A DNA stretch of 64,000 nucleotides from Pseudoalteromonas undina (GCF_000238275.3 NZ_AHCF03000003.1:1116001-1180000); one strand, 5' to 3'; counted from the stretch's first letter, positions 52,982 to 62,792 are shown. Notes: generated by a model not told the origin, from the letters alone. Numbers and translations are program-made.

Positions 52982-55252
52982 ATGAAAAATAAAGGCAAGC
53001 TTCTCAATAAAAATATATGGTTGGTATGCTTACTAGGCTTTTTACTGCCACTGCAGGCGAAAGTAGTGGTAGAGGGTAAAAGTGATGACCAACCGAACAT
53101 GGAAATCATTGAGGTTTATGCGCAAAAAAGAGCCCAAAAAATTGAAGAAGTCGGCATTTCTGTAAGCACAATAAAAGGGGACGATCTCAAAGCGCAACAG
53201 GTTAAAGACTCAACAGAGTTATCTGTATTTGCCCCAAATTTAAAAATTAGTCAAAACGCAGCGGAAGGCACACCACCAGCAGTTAATATTCGTGGCGTAG
53301 GGCTAGTTGATTATAACACCGCTAATACATCGCCGGTAGCGATGTATGTGGATGATATAGCTGTGGGCTCTGCCAGTAACCAAATTGTAAACTTATTTGA
53401 TATCGAGCAAATTGATATTTTGCGTGGCCCTCAAGGAACTTTATTTGGTCGTAACTCTACTGGCGGGGCTATTTTAATCCGTTCTAAACGCCCTGAGTTT
53501 GAACAAAGTGGTTATTTAAGTGCTGGTATTGCTAATAACAACGCGACCAGTGTAGATGCTATGTTTAATTCAGCTATTGGAGACAACACAGCCGTTCGTG
53601 TTGCGCTAAACCATAAAAATTATGATTATTCTACAAACAATATTTTCGCTGATTCACCAACAGCGGGCATGCGGCAAACAAATGGCCGAGTGTCCTTTTT
53701 AGCTGACTTTGACACTGTGCAGTTGTTGATAAAAGGGCATATTTCTGATTGGGATGGCATAGTTCAGCCTGTTGGCAGTATTGGGGTTATTGCAAACCCA
53801 TTAACAGGAGAGCGATGCTCGCCAGCACAAGCAGGTTCAACCACCTGTTTTGATAACTTTGGATTTAATGATGGCAGTGATGATTTTTATACAGTAAGCG
53901 TTAATAATAATTCGCCACATAAAACCGATGGTAAGGGGGTTAGTGCCCATGTTAATTGGCAATTGGATACACACAATGAGCTTATTTCACTAACTAGCTA
54001 TAACAAGTTAAAGCGTGATCATGCCTTTAACTGTGATGGCTCTCCAGCACGGTTATGTGAAGGCAATTTAGGTTTAAATACTGATTTAGTAACGCAAGAG
54101 TTTCGGTTGCAATCTCAGCTCGCAGAGCATTTTCTTACAACGGGAATTTATTATGCTGATGAGTCTATTATTCAAGACAATGTAAATGATATTTTGCGAG
54201 ATTATCGAGGCATTTTAGAGACAGATTTAACCGCTACTTTTTTCTATGATAATAGGATAAAAACAAAGAGCATTGCAGCGTTTACCCAACTTGACTATCA
54301 ATTAAACCAAGATTGGCTAATTACCGCTGGGCTTCGTTATTCTTATGAGTATTTAGATTACGACTCAACATCCCAGCTTAATATTATTTTAGACCCTAAC
54401 GATTTAACCGGAGTTAAGGTGCCATTTTATCGTGTTCAGGGAGAGCAATCAGATAATGGCATTTCTGGTCAGTTGGCTGTGAACGTTAAGCTAGATGATG
54501 CAACCTATGCCTATTATCGATTTGCTAATGGCGCAAAAAGCGGAGGCTATAACGGTGGGTTTTTATCATCGGTTGAACAAGCACAGCTTGCTGATTATCA
54601 AAAAGAACGATTGAACTCACATGAAATTGGCTCAAAGTCTTGGTGGCCACAGTTGGGCATGCGATTTAATTGGGCTGCATTTTATTATGATTATAATGAC
54701 CAACAGGTGTTTATGAATCAGCCTTCAGTATCTGATCAGAGCCCGCCTATTCAATTATTAGAAAATGTGGCAGATTCGACTATATATGGCCTAGAGGCTG
54801 ATTTTGAGTATTGGCTGACCGATGATTTGAATGTTAAGTTTGCTATGGGTTATATACCCCATGCAGAGTTTGAAGAATATGTTGATCCTTTAGGTAACGC
54901 ATTAACAGATAATCGTTTGCCGTTTACCTCAAAATGGAATCTCAGTGCAGGCATTGAATACACGCTCGTGCTGGCTAATCACCCACTAACAACGCAATTA
55001 TTAGTTGATTATCAATCCGACTATTATTTTGATCAGAATCAAAACCCTTATGCTATGCAAGATGGCTATAGTATTTTTAACGCAAACATACATTATCAAC
55101 ATGATAACTGGGCGATTGCTATTTGGGGGAAAAATCTCTTTGGTACGCAATATAGTCATTTAAAATTTGATTTAAGCTCTTTCCTTGGCATGCTTGAAGA
55201 CTTTAAAGGTGAAGGCAGGCGTTTTGGTTTAGATGTTAGTTATCAGTTTTAA
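52982..55252 (+). CDS. TonB-dependent outer-membrane receptor
   Basis: A 756-residue receptor: signal peptide to about residue 26 (LPLQAK), TonB-box-like MEIIEVYAQKR at about 40-50, plug domain (about 55-165) with NIRGVGLVDYN, VAMYVDDIAVGS and IDILRGPQGTLFGRNSTGGAI, then a beta-barrel ending in FGLDVSYQF. The plug style is common among receptors of sphingomonads and Alteromonadales that import lipophilic or aromatic compounds. It is 87 bases after the FAD oxidoreductase and 28 before the hybrid kinase, so import, sensing and oxidation of one ligand is an attractive inference. Confidence 0.9.
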   Translation: MKNKGKLLNKNIWLVCLLGFLLPLQAKVVVEGKSDDQPNMEIIEVYAQKRAQKIEEVGISVSTIKGDDLKAQQVKDSTELSVFAPNLKISQNAAEGTPPAVNIRGVGLVDYNTANTSPVAMYVDDIAVGSASNQIVNLFDIEQIDILRGPQGTLFGRNSTGGAILIRSKRPEFEQSGYLSAGIANNNATSVDAMFNSAIGDNTAVRVALNHKNYDYSTNNIFADSPTAGMRQTNGRVSFLADFDTVQLLIKGHISDWDGIVQPVGSIGVIANPLTGERCSPAQAGSTTCFDNFGFNDGSDDFYTVSVNNNSPHKTDGKGVSAHVNWQLDTHNELISLTSYNKLKRDHAFNCDGSPARLCEGNLGLNTDLVTQEFRLQSQLAEHFLTTGIYYADESIIQDNVNDILRDYRGILETDLTATFFYDNRIKTKSIAAFTQLDYQLNQDWLITAGLRYSYEYLDYDSTSQLNIILDPNDLTGVKVPFYRVQGEQSDNGISGQLAVNVKLDDATYAYYRFANGAKSGGYNGGFLSSVEQAQLADYQKERLNSHEIGSKSWWPQLGMRFNWAAFYYDYNDQQVFMNQPSVSDQSPPIQLLENVADSTIYGLEADFEYWLTDDLNVKFAMGYIPHAEFEEYVDPLGNALTDNRLPFTSKWNLSAGIEYTLVLANHPLTTQLLVDYQSDYYFDQNQNPYAMQDGYSIFNANIHYQHDNWAIAIWGKNLFGTQYSHLKFDLSSFLGMLEDFKGEGRRFGLDVSYQF

Positions 55253-55280
55253 TTTTAGTCTTTAAATTAAGGTGCGAAGT

Positions 55281-57977
55281 ATGCCAATGAAGGCAGTTCT
55301 AAAGCTATTTTTATATTGTGTATTTTTGTGCTTTAGCAATTTAGCGCCGGCAGATACACTCGCTCCTATTGTTTATACTTTAAAACAACAAGATACTGAT
55401 TTGCTCGGTCAGGGTCATGTATTTCAGGTAACGAGTGGTACTTTTCCCCGTAACCACAGTGAAATAGAAATGTGGCTTGAAGATAAACAACCACAATCAA
55501 GAACATCGTTTTTTGGTGGTAGTTTTTGGTTTGTCATAGCACTTGAAAATAAAACAGACTTAGATGAACTGGTGCTCTATCCGTATAACACGTTACTTTC
55601 AAAAATCGAAACCCGGATTTATGATATATCGAACTTTGATGAACCAATAAAGCAGTATGTCACTGGGGGGCTTTACCCAAATGAGTTTGCATTTCACTAT
55701 GGAAATAAAGTTAAGCTGGCGCCTAATCGTTCTTACGTATTAATTGCAAAATTTCAAAGTGAATATTTTTATACTCCACCAAAATTAGTGCTTTCATCTT
55801 ATGACGATTTTTTTGTAAGAAAAACCTCAGACAACATGATTATGTTGCTGTGCTTTGGGGTTGGTATTGCGTTAGGTTTATACAATTTTCTTATTTACTT
55901 GGGGGATAGAGATAAAACCCATTTGTACTATGCCATGTTCACAGCATGCTGGGTGTTGGCTTGGAGTCAGTTTTTTCATATACCGGATCAAATTTTTGGT
56001 TTTTACAATGCCCATTTTCATTGGTTAGGTTTTACTTTAATTCCCATCACAAATATTTTATTTTTTAACAGCTTACTTAAATTAAAAGACACGTCTCCTA
56101 AGTTATCTCGATTATCAATCTACTTAGGCATTGTTGCCACCGCAGGCGCACCTTTTGCAATGGTTTGGCCTGGTTTTGGCTTTATTTGGGCCACTTTAGT
56201 GACAGGGGCAACTTTATCTTTAGGTATGGTTGTTGGTATACGAAGCTGGATCAGTGGCTTTAAGCCGGCTCGCTATTTTGTTCTCGCCTATTTGGCTATG
56301 GCCATTCCTAATATGGTTGGCAATTTAACTAATCTAGGAATTATTGAGCCAATAAAAATGGATCTCTATTTACTTGGGCTTATTGGCACAGCGCTCGATG
56401 CGGTATTACTTGCTTTTGCTGTCGCAAATAAATTCAGTATTTTGCATCATCAGAATGTTGAATTGACTAAAAATTTGGAACACAAGGTTAAGCTGCGTAC
56501 CCAAGAGTTACAACAATTGGCGGAGGAGCTTCGTGATGCAAGTGAAGCTAAAAGTCGATTTTTAGCCAATATGAGCCATGAGATCCGCACCCCAATGACA
56601 TCCATTATTGGTTATGCTGATGGGATAATTTTAGGTGATATACAGCCTCATGAAAGAAATCATGGGATCAGGGTGATTTTGCAAAACAGTCGTCATGTAC
56701 TTGGGCTAATTAACGATATTTTGGATATGTCGAAAATTGAGGCTAACCGTTTAGAGATAGAATTAGTTGAAACGGATTTGTTTGCCACTATTGCTGAAAT
56801 TGAATCATTACTAGGAAAGCAAATCCGCGATAAAGGCTTAAAATTCAAAGTTGATTATCAATTTCCATTACCAGATTGGATAGTCTCAGATCCAACTCGA
56901 CTTAGGCAAATATTATTAAATTTAGCAACCAATGCACTTAAATTTACTACCCAGGGCTACATAATGCTGACGGTGAGTTGCAATCAAAAGCAACTAATAA
57001 TTAAAGTTAAAGACACCGGTATTGGTATGACCGAAAGCGAGCAAAAAGACCTATTTACTCCCTTTCACCAAGCTGACTCGTCAATTTCTCGTAAATACGG
57101 TGGTACTGGACTTGGCTTAAATATATCAAAAAGCTTAGCAAATAAACTAAATGGCGATATTACTGTATTTTCTGTGGTAGGTAAGGGTAGCGAGTTTTGC
57201 TTTACTATGGAGTTAAATACAACCGAACATACACAATGGGTTAACGCATTTGACGATATACGTAAACCACAAACCAAAGAGCTACTTTTAAATAATAGTC
57301 AGCGAAATTTAGTGGGTAGAGTACTTGTGGCTGAAGACCATCCAGAAAATCGTCAGCTTATTAAGCGAATTTTAGAGCGGATGGGGTTAACCGTTGTCGC
57401 TGTTGAAAATGGTCGAGATGCAGCGCAAGCAGCGATGGATGAAAGCTTTGACTTAATTTTATTAGATATTCAAATGCCAATTATGGATGGTGAGCAAGCA
57501 ATTAAGATTATACAAGCAACAGGGGTAACAACACCCATTGTGGCGCTCACTGCTAACACGATGAAGCATGAAATTGATCGCTATTTAAAACAAGGTTTTA
57601 CTGATCATATTGCCAAACCTATAGATAGAAGCTGTTTTAGTAGTAAAATTGCAAGTTATCTTGATATTGATATATGCGAGAACATTAAGCTACCCGATGA
57701 GGAGTTTGCACTACTCAAGCAAGAATATATTAAAGGGTTAAATAAACAAAAAGACACGTTAGTGTCTCAATTTAAGCAGGGTGATATAACGAGTTTTGCA
57801 CGCAGCGTGCATATGATCAAAGGAACGGCTGGAATGTTTGAATGCAAAGCGTTGTATAAACAGGCTGTTGATTTTGAAACAAACTTAAAGTCTTCACCTG
57901 ACGCTTTCGACATACAACAAGTTGAGGCTCTACTCAATGCGATTGACGTTATTTTAACCGTTAAAAAAGCACCTTAA
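55281..57977 (+). CDS. hybrid sensor kinase: 7TMR-DISM, HisKA, HATPase, REC, Hpt
   Basis: An 898-residue membrane protein. After a signal peptide (to about 26) comes a periplasmic 7TMR-DISMED2-type beta domain (about 30-165), seven membrane helices (about 185-385), a coiled coil, and HisKA with H433 in NMSHEIRTPMTSIIGYADG. HATPase motifs are LLNLATNALKFT, VKDTGIGMTE and GGTGLGLNIS; the receiver has D729 in LILLDIQMPIMDG; the Hpt domain has H844 in SVHMIKGTAG. A full phosphorelay, but no output domain, so it needs a separate regulator. ATG 55281 is taken because AAGGTG lies six bases before it. It follows the TonB receptor closely. Confidence 0.9.
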   Translation: MPMKAVLKLFLYCVFLCFSNLAPADTLAPIVYTLKQQDTDLLGQGHVFQVTSGTFPRNHSEIEMWLEDKQPQSRTSFFGGSFWFVIALENKTDLDELVLYPYNTLLSKIETRIYDISNFDEPIKQYVTGGLYPNEFAFHYGNKVKLAPNRSYVLIAKFQSEYFYTPPKLVLSSYDDFFVRKTSDNMIMLLCFGVGIALGLYNFLIYLGDRDKTHLYYAMFTACWVLAWSQFFHIPDQIFGFYNAHFHWLGFTLIPITNILFFNSLLKLKDTSPKLSRLSIYLGIVATAGAPFAMVWPGFGFIWATLVTGATLSLGMVVGIRSWISGFKPARYFVLAYLAMAIPNMVGNLTNLGIIEPIKMDLYLLGLIGTALDAVLLAFAVANKFSILHHQNVELTKNLEHKVKLRTQELQQLAEELRDASEAKSRFLANMSHEIRTPMTSIIGYADGIILGDIQPHERNHGIRVILQNSRHVLGLINDILDMSKIEANRLEIELVETDLFATIAEIESLLGKQIRDKGLKFKVDYQFPLPDWIVSDPTRLRQILLNLATNALKFTTQGYIMLTVSCNQKQLIIKVKDTGIGMTESEQKDLFTPFHQADSSISRKYGGTGLGLNISKSLANKLNGDITVFSVVGKGSEFCFTMELNTTEHTQWVNAFDDIRKPQTKELLLNNSQRNLVGRVLVAEDHPENRQLIKRILERMGLTVVAVENGRDAAQAAMDESFDLILLDIQMPIMDGEQAIKIIQATGVTTPIVALTANTMKHEIDRYLKQGFTDHIAKPIDRSCFSSKIASYLDIDICENIKLPDEEFALLKQEYIKGLNKQKDTLVSQFKQGDITSFARSVHMIKGTAGMFECKALYKQAVDFETNLKSSPDAFDIQQVEALLNAIDVILTVKKAP

Positions 57978-58062
57978 ATTTTACATTTTATCGTTGAATA
58001 ACCGCTATACGCTTTGTTATGAAGACAACTAGGGTTATGCATGCTTAAATATATTCTCTTGT

Positions 58063-58068
58063 AGGAGG
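58063..58068 (+). promoter_or_regulatory. strong ribosome-binding site of icd
   Basis: AGGAGG, a perfect Shine-Dalgarno core, ends four bases before the ATG at 58073. It fixes the start and implies high translation. Confidence 0.85.
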
Positions 58069-58072
58069 ACGT

Positions 58073-59323
58073 ATGCAGTATCAACATATTAAGGTGCCAG
58101 ACAATGGCGACAATATTCACATTGATGATCAAGGACAGTGGCATATACCCGAACAACCTATTATTGCCTATATTGACGGTGATGGTGTTGGCTTAGATGT
58201 GATGCCAGTAATGCGTCAAGTAGTGGATGCTGCCATAGAACATTGTTATGGCAAGGAACGTAAGATACATTGGATGCAGGTGTATAATGGTGAACAAGCG
58301 GCTAAGCTTTATGATGGCGACTGGTTCCCTCAAGAAACCATTAATGCAGTACGTGAATGCAAAATTGCTATAAAAGGGCCGCTAACCACACCTTTAGGCG
58401 GTGGCTTTCGCTCTCTTAATGTTGCGCTTCGCCATGAAATGGATTTATTTGTTAATATGCGTACTATAAAAGGCTTTAGTGCTTTACCCTCGCCATTAAA
58501 AAACCCCTTTACCACTAACATTACCGTGTTGCGCGATAGTAGTGAAGATGTTTATTCAGGAATTGAATGGCAGGCGGGGAGTGTTGAAAGTGAAAAAGTG
58601 CTCGATTTTTTGTGTGAAGAAATGGGCGTAACCCGTCTTCGTTTCGCTCAAGAGTGTGGTATAGGGATTAAAAATATATCTAAAGAAGGGTCAGAGCGAT
58701 TAATACGCTTTGCCATTAATTATTCCCTTAAAAATGAGAGAGAGTCACTTACGTTAGTGCATAAAGGTAATGTTCTTAAATTTACCGATGGGGCGTTTAA
58801 ACGCTGGGGCTTTGCGCTCGCAAAACAAGAATATAATGCCAAAGAACATGAAAATGGGCGTTGGCTTGAAATACAACGAACCAATTTACCCCCCTTGATT
58901 ATTAAAGAAGTGATTGCCGATAATATGTTGCAGCAATGCTTGATGGATCCTGCGCAATTTGATGTGGTGGCTACTACAAATCAAAATGGTGACTTTTTAG
59001 CCGATATGCTCAGTGCACAGGTTGGGGGGGTAGGGATTATGCCTGCCGCCAATTTAAATACAGAGGTTGCTTTTTTTGAGCCGACACATGGCACATTCGA
59101 GCGAATAGCTGGTCAAGATAAGGCAAACCCAAGTAGTAGCTTATTAAGCGCGGTGCTAATGCTAAAATTTATGGGATGGGTTGAAGCGGCATGTTTAATC
59201 GAAAACGCCTTAGAAACTACATTTGCCAGTGGGCAGGTAACTTTTGATTTGGCTCATTCAAATCATAACTCGACAACCTTAAGCTGCAAACAATTTGCTA
59301 GTAAGGTTATCGAGCACTTTTAA
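58073..59323 (+). CDS. icd: isocitrate dehydrogenase, E. coli Icd type with altered coenzyme residues
   Basis: A 416-residue dimeric isocitrate dehydrogenase of the TCA cycle. The substrate site is intact: S114 and N116 in GGGFRSLNVALRHE, arginines in that motif and in LRDSSEDVYSG, K in LVHKGNVLKFT and the metal aspartates in NQNGDFLADMLSAQVGG. The AceK target serine (S114, E. coli S113) is kept. The four NADP-specificity positions differ from E. coli: R344 and I345 (K, Y), F391 and H395 (Y, R). It may therefore prefer NAD or use NADP poorly. aceK lies 1.6 kb downstream. It could be a divergent paralogue with another Icd elsewhere. Confidence 0.88.
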   Translation: MQYQHIKVPDNGDNIHIDDQGQWHIPEQPIIAYIDGDGVGLDVMPVMRQVVDAAIEHCYGKERKIHWMQVYNGEQAAKLYDGDWFPQETINAVRECKIAIKGPLTTPLGGGFRSLNVALRHEMDLFVNMRTIKGFSALPSPLKNPFTTNITVLRDSSEDVYSGIEWQAGSVESEKVLDFLCEEMGVTRLRFAQECGIGIKNISKEGSERLIRFAINYSLKNERESLTLVHKGNVLKFTDGAFKRWGFALAKQEYNAKEHENGRWLEIQRTNLPPLIIKEVIADNMLQQCLMDPAQFDVVATTNQNGDFLADMLSAQVGGVGIMPAANLNTEVAFFEPTHGTFERIAGQDKANPSSSLLSAVLMLKFMGWVEAACLIENALETTFASGQVTFDLAHSNHNSTTLSCKQFASKVIEHF

Positions 59324-59334
59324 ACGACTGCATG

Positions 59335-59781
59335 TTAAGCTGCTGAAGCGTTAGTGGTTGCTTGACGATGAACACATGGACGCTCTGTTAGCTCTGCTGC
59401 TCTGTGATAAAGCTCATGTGCACTTTGCTCGTCACATACAGTGCCACTGAGCGTGTCCATTAACGCAACTACAATAATGGCAGGTACTTGACAGCAGTAT
59501 TCATCTAATACAGCTTCGGTTGTTTGTGCATCAACATGGCAATGAGGGTGGCTTTTACGTTGATAGGCACTTAATAAAGTGTTTACGTCAAGAGTATCGT
59601 TTTCTTGATGTTTATTTTTACGACATTTACAGCCGAATTCATCAACTAATGTGGCAAGTGACTGGTAAACGTGACCCGTCTCAAGCGGCGTATTTGGGCA
59701 TAATTGTTGTTCAATGAAGTGATGTAAATTTGCATCAATGAATAACCCGTCTTGTTGTGTGAAGCTTGCTGATGTTTGCAT
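59335..59781 (-). CDS. Cys/His-rich hypothetical protein
   Basis: A 148-residue soluble protein with eight cysteines and many histidines, in FGCKCRKNKH, SHPHCHVDAQ, EYCCQV, VCDE and RPCVH, a composition that suggests metal or Fe-S binding. There is no signal peptide. I do not recognise the family. It is convergent with icd (11-base gap) and lies downstream of the LysR gene in the same direction with 109 bases between, so it may be part of that regulator's transcript. AAGAG precedes the ATG. Confidence 0.65.
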   Translation of the reverse strand: MQTSASFTQQDGLFIDANLHHFIEQQLCPNTPLETGHVYQSLATLVDEFGCKCRKNKHQENDTLDVNTLLSAYQRKSHPHCHVDAQTTEAVLDEYCCQVPAIIVVALMDTLSGTVCDEQSAHELYHRAAELTERPCVHRQATTNASAA

Positions 59782-59890
59782 AATTATTACTCTTAGTTTG
59801 TTGGCTTAACTTCACTGTAGCGCTAAGTGTAATATTAATGAAATTGTTGTTTTCAATAATTGATATTGATTTAATCAATATTTTAATGTG

Positions 59891-60838
59891 TTACCTATCA
59901 ACCACTGTATTTGCGAACGCTAATAACTCACGTCTAAGCCATTGATGCGCTGGTGTGTGGTGTAATAACGGGCTCCAAATCATTTTTACTTCTATAGGGA
60001 CGACTTGAAATGGTACTGGGCTAATCACTAAATTAGTATGACTGGTTAATAGCTTTGCTTGACGACGGGGTAGCGTAGCTATGAGTTGCTCAGATTGACA
60101 CAGTAAGCTGGCAATCATGTAATGGCGAGTAAATACGCGTATTTTACGGGTTTGTTCTAATTGCCACAAAGCTTCATCTACCCAGCCTAATTTTTGTTTT
60201 CCTGACTTATTGGTCACTGCGGGCTCTGGCCCCCAGCCTGCGCGGTTAACCCATATATGTTCGCTTTGTAGGTATTGATTTAAGTTAGCATGCGTTAAAA
60301 AATCATTTTTTGGGTGGGTTAAACAACAATAATTATCTCGCCATACAGTCGCTTGATGAAAAGAGCGCGGCAGACCATTAAAACGATTTATTGCCAAATC
60401 GATAGTGCCTTTTTCCATATCTTGTAAATTTACATCACTGGGACTGAGCACATCAAAGTCAATGCCCGGGTTTTTAGCTAGTTGCTCGCAAATAAAGGGG
60501 GCAATTAGAGTCGATTCTAAATAATCGTTTGCCATAATACGAAATGTAACTTGCGCAGTTGCTGGGTTAAATTGCTCGCTTGGTTGAGTGATCTCCTCTG
60601 CCATTTTAAGCAGCGCTTCAATTTCAGGTTTGAGCGACAGTGCTTTGGCTGTGGGAGTCATAGAGCCCGCAGCTCGTACCAGCAAAGGATCATCAAATAA
60701 ATCTCTTAAACGTTTTAACGCATTACTCATCGCTGGTTGAGTTAAAGCAAGCTTATTAGCTGCTTTTGATACGCTTTTTTCATCTATTAATACATTTAAA
60801 TAGACGAGTAAATTGAGATCGACATTTCTTATATTCAT
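59891..60838 (-). CDS. LysR-family transcriptional regulator
   Basis: A 315-residue regulator: N-terminal winged helix MNIRNVDLNLLVYLNVLIDEKSVSKAANKLALTQPAMSNALKRLRDLFDDPLLVRA, split here as the recognition region at residues about 20-48, and an effector domain from about 95. The N-terminus resembles the NodD/NahR-like group (LxxLNVLIDEKSVSKAA). It is divergent from aceK and precedes the Cys/His-rich gene, so those are the likely targets. The inducer is not known. Confidence 0.9.
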   Translation of the reverse strand: MNIRNVDLNLLVYLNVLIDEKSVSKAANKLALTQPAMSNALKRLRDLFDDPLLVRAAGSMTPTAKALSLKPEIEALLKMAEEITQPSEQFNPATAQVTFRIMANDYLESTLIAPFICEQLAKNPGIDFDVLSPSDVNLQDMEKGTIDLAINRFNGLPRSFHQATVWRDNYCCLTHPKNDFLTHANLNQYLQSEHIWVNRAGWGPEPAVTNKSGKQKLGWVDEALWQLEQTRKIRVFTRHYMIASLLCQSEQLIATLPRRQAKLLTSHTNLVISPVPFQVVPIEVKMIWSPLLHHTPAHQWLRRELLAFANTVVDR

Positions 60839-60955
60839 ATGATCAATTTTATTTATTTGCTGTATTAATTACCTAAATTAAAGTGTGCTTGCTAAGGTGT
60901 AAACCTCTAATAAAAAATAATCAGCATAATTGCTAAAAATAGAAGCGCCTAAATC

Positions 60956-62746
60956 ATGCCAAGCACGCCATTAACCTCTCAACATAATCCGGTACAAACC
61001 GTGGTCGCCACTAAGTTAGCCCGAGCGATATTTGCAGGCTTTGAGGCTATGTTTGCACAATTTTTAAATATCACCTTAGGGGCACAAAGTCGCTTTGAAC
61101 AACGCCAGTATCATGAGGTGCAAGCAGCAATGCGAGAGCGCTTACAAGTGTATGAACGCTTAGTAAAGCAAGTAAGTGAAGCCGTTAGAGTGATTGCTTA
61201 TGATGAATTGGATTGTCCTCAAACATGGCAGCGGGCAAAAAATATTTATGGTGAGATGGTAAAAGAGCATGAAAACCAACCCATTGCGCATACATTTTTT
61301 AATTCTACTTTTGGCGCTATTTGGGATGATAAAAAAATTCGCACAGTTCACTTATTTGTATTAAAAGCAAAATACCGAGGACAGCCGCGTTCCTATGAAG
61401 GACTTGTAAGTCGTATCTCCTTAAAAGAAGGTTTTGATCAAGCAATTAAAGCCTTATTAAATGAGCAAGTGTTTAGAGTCCCCTTTGAAGATTTAAGTAG
61501 TGATTTAACTAAGTTACAAGCAACGTTAACGCAAGGTGCTCAGCAGCAATGTCGACAAGTATACGAATTAATAAACTTAAATGACGGTTATATTGAATAC
61601 GCTAATTCGCATTTTTATCGTAATAAGGCCTGTTATGTCATAGGGCGATGTATTGCCAAAAATGGCGATAACATGCCCTTTGCAATTGCTATTTTAAATA
61701 CCCCCGATGGGCTTACAATTGATGCTGTAATGATGGGGGCTGATCAACTTAGTTTATTATTTGGCTTTGCACGTACCTATTTTATGGTAGATACCGACCA
61801 ACCTGCTCGTTATGTTGACTACCTCAGTGTATTAATGCCTCACAAACAACGTTTTGAATTATTTAATGCGATTGGTTTTATTAAACATGCAAAAACCGAA
61901 TTTTATCGTTATAAAGTAGATACGACTAAAAGTAGTCCCGCAGAATACACGTACCATCTAGCGCCAGGGACTCCGGGTATGGTGATGCTAGTTTTTACCA
62001 TTGACGGCCTAGATTATGTATACAAGGTAATAAAAGATAAGTTTAGTGCCCCAAAAACAGCAACTAAACAACAAGTAAAAGATAAATATAACTTTGTAAA
62101 ACAAGCTGACAGAGTAGGGCGATTAGTTGACACTCATGAGTTTAGATACCTTGCATTTGACTTAAGCCGTTTTAGTGATGAACTGCTAATACAAATGAAA
62201 AAACACATTGGCGATAGCTTAGTCATTTCCGGCAAAGCCTTAATACTAAAGCATGTTTACGTTGAGCGAAAAATGACACCGCTCAACCTGTATATCAATC
62301 AATGTAATAGTCAATCACTTCAGCAAGTGATGCTTGATTATGGTAAAGCGATAAAAGAGCTTGCCAGTGCAAATATTTTTGCTGGTGACATGCTGATGAA
62401 AAACTTCGGCGTCACACGTTGGGGGCGAATAGTATTTTATGATTATGATGAAATTTGCCCTCTCACCGATTGCAATTTTAGAGACGTGCCAAATACACAA
62501 AACGCGTTAGAAGAATTAAGCTCACACAGCTATTTTGATATTGACCAAAATGATATATTTCCCAGTCAATTTAAAGTGTTTTTTAGTGCCAGTAACAGTG
62601 CGTTTAACCACTTTAACCATTACCATAGTGATTTATTTACGGCAAAGTACTGGCAAATGATCCAGCAAGGAATTGAGCAAGGCCAGCTTCCAGATGTATA
62701 CCCTTATAAGCAAAGTTGGCGTTTTAATACTATGTCAGTAAATTAA
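60956..62746 (+). CDS. aceK: isocitrate dehydrogenase kinase/phosphatase
   Basis: A 596-residue bifunctional enzyme that phosphorylates and dephosphorylates isocitrate dehydrogenase to divide carbon between the TCA cycle and the glyoxylate shunt. Family landmarks are FGAIWDDKKIRTVHLFV (about 118-134), APGTPGMVMLVFTIDGLDYVYKVIKDKF (kinase nucleotide region, about 337-364) and FGVTRWGRIVFYDYDEICPLTDCNFRDVP (about 482-510) with the catalytic aspartates. Length is usual. It lies close to an icd gene rather than in an aceBA operon; no aceA or aceB is in the window. The ribosome site is weak, fitting low expression. Confidence 0.93.
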   Translation: MPSTPLTSQHNPVQTVVATKLARAIFAGFEAMFAQFLNITLGAQSRFEQRQYHEVQAAMRERLQVYERLVKQVSEAVRVIAYDELDCPQTWQRAKNIYGEMVKEHENQPIAHTFFNSTFGAIWDDKKIRTVHLFVLKAKYRGQPRSYEGLVSRISLKEGFDQAIKALLNEQVFRVPFEDLSSDLTKLQATLTQGAQQQCRQVYELINLNDGYIEYANSHFYRNKACYVIGRCIAKNGDNMPFAIAILNTPDGLTIDAVMMGADQLSLLFGFARTYFMVDTDQPARYVDYLSVLMPHKQRFELFNAIGFIKHAKTEFYRYKVDTTKSSPAEYTYHLAPGTPGMVMLVFTIDGLDYVYKVIKDKFSAPKTATKQQVKDKYNFVKQADRVGRLVDTHEFRYLAFDLSRFSDELLIQMKKHIGDSLVISGKALILKHVYVERKMTPLNLYINQCNSQSLQQVMLDYGKAIKELASANIFAGDMLMKNFGVTRWGRIVFYDYDEICPLTDCNFRDVPNTQNALEELSSHSYFDIDQNDIFPSQFKVFFSASNSAFNHFNHYHSDLFTAKYWQMIQQGIEQGQLPDVYPYKQSWRFNTMSVN

Positions 62747-62792
62747 CGCTGAGTTGGTTTCTTCAGGCACAGTTAACACGATAAGGATTATG

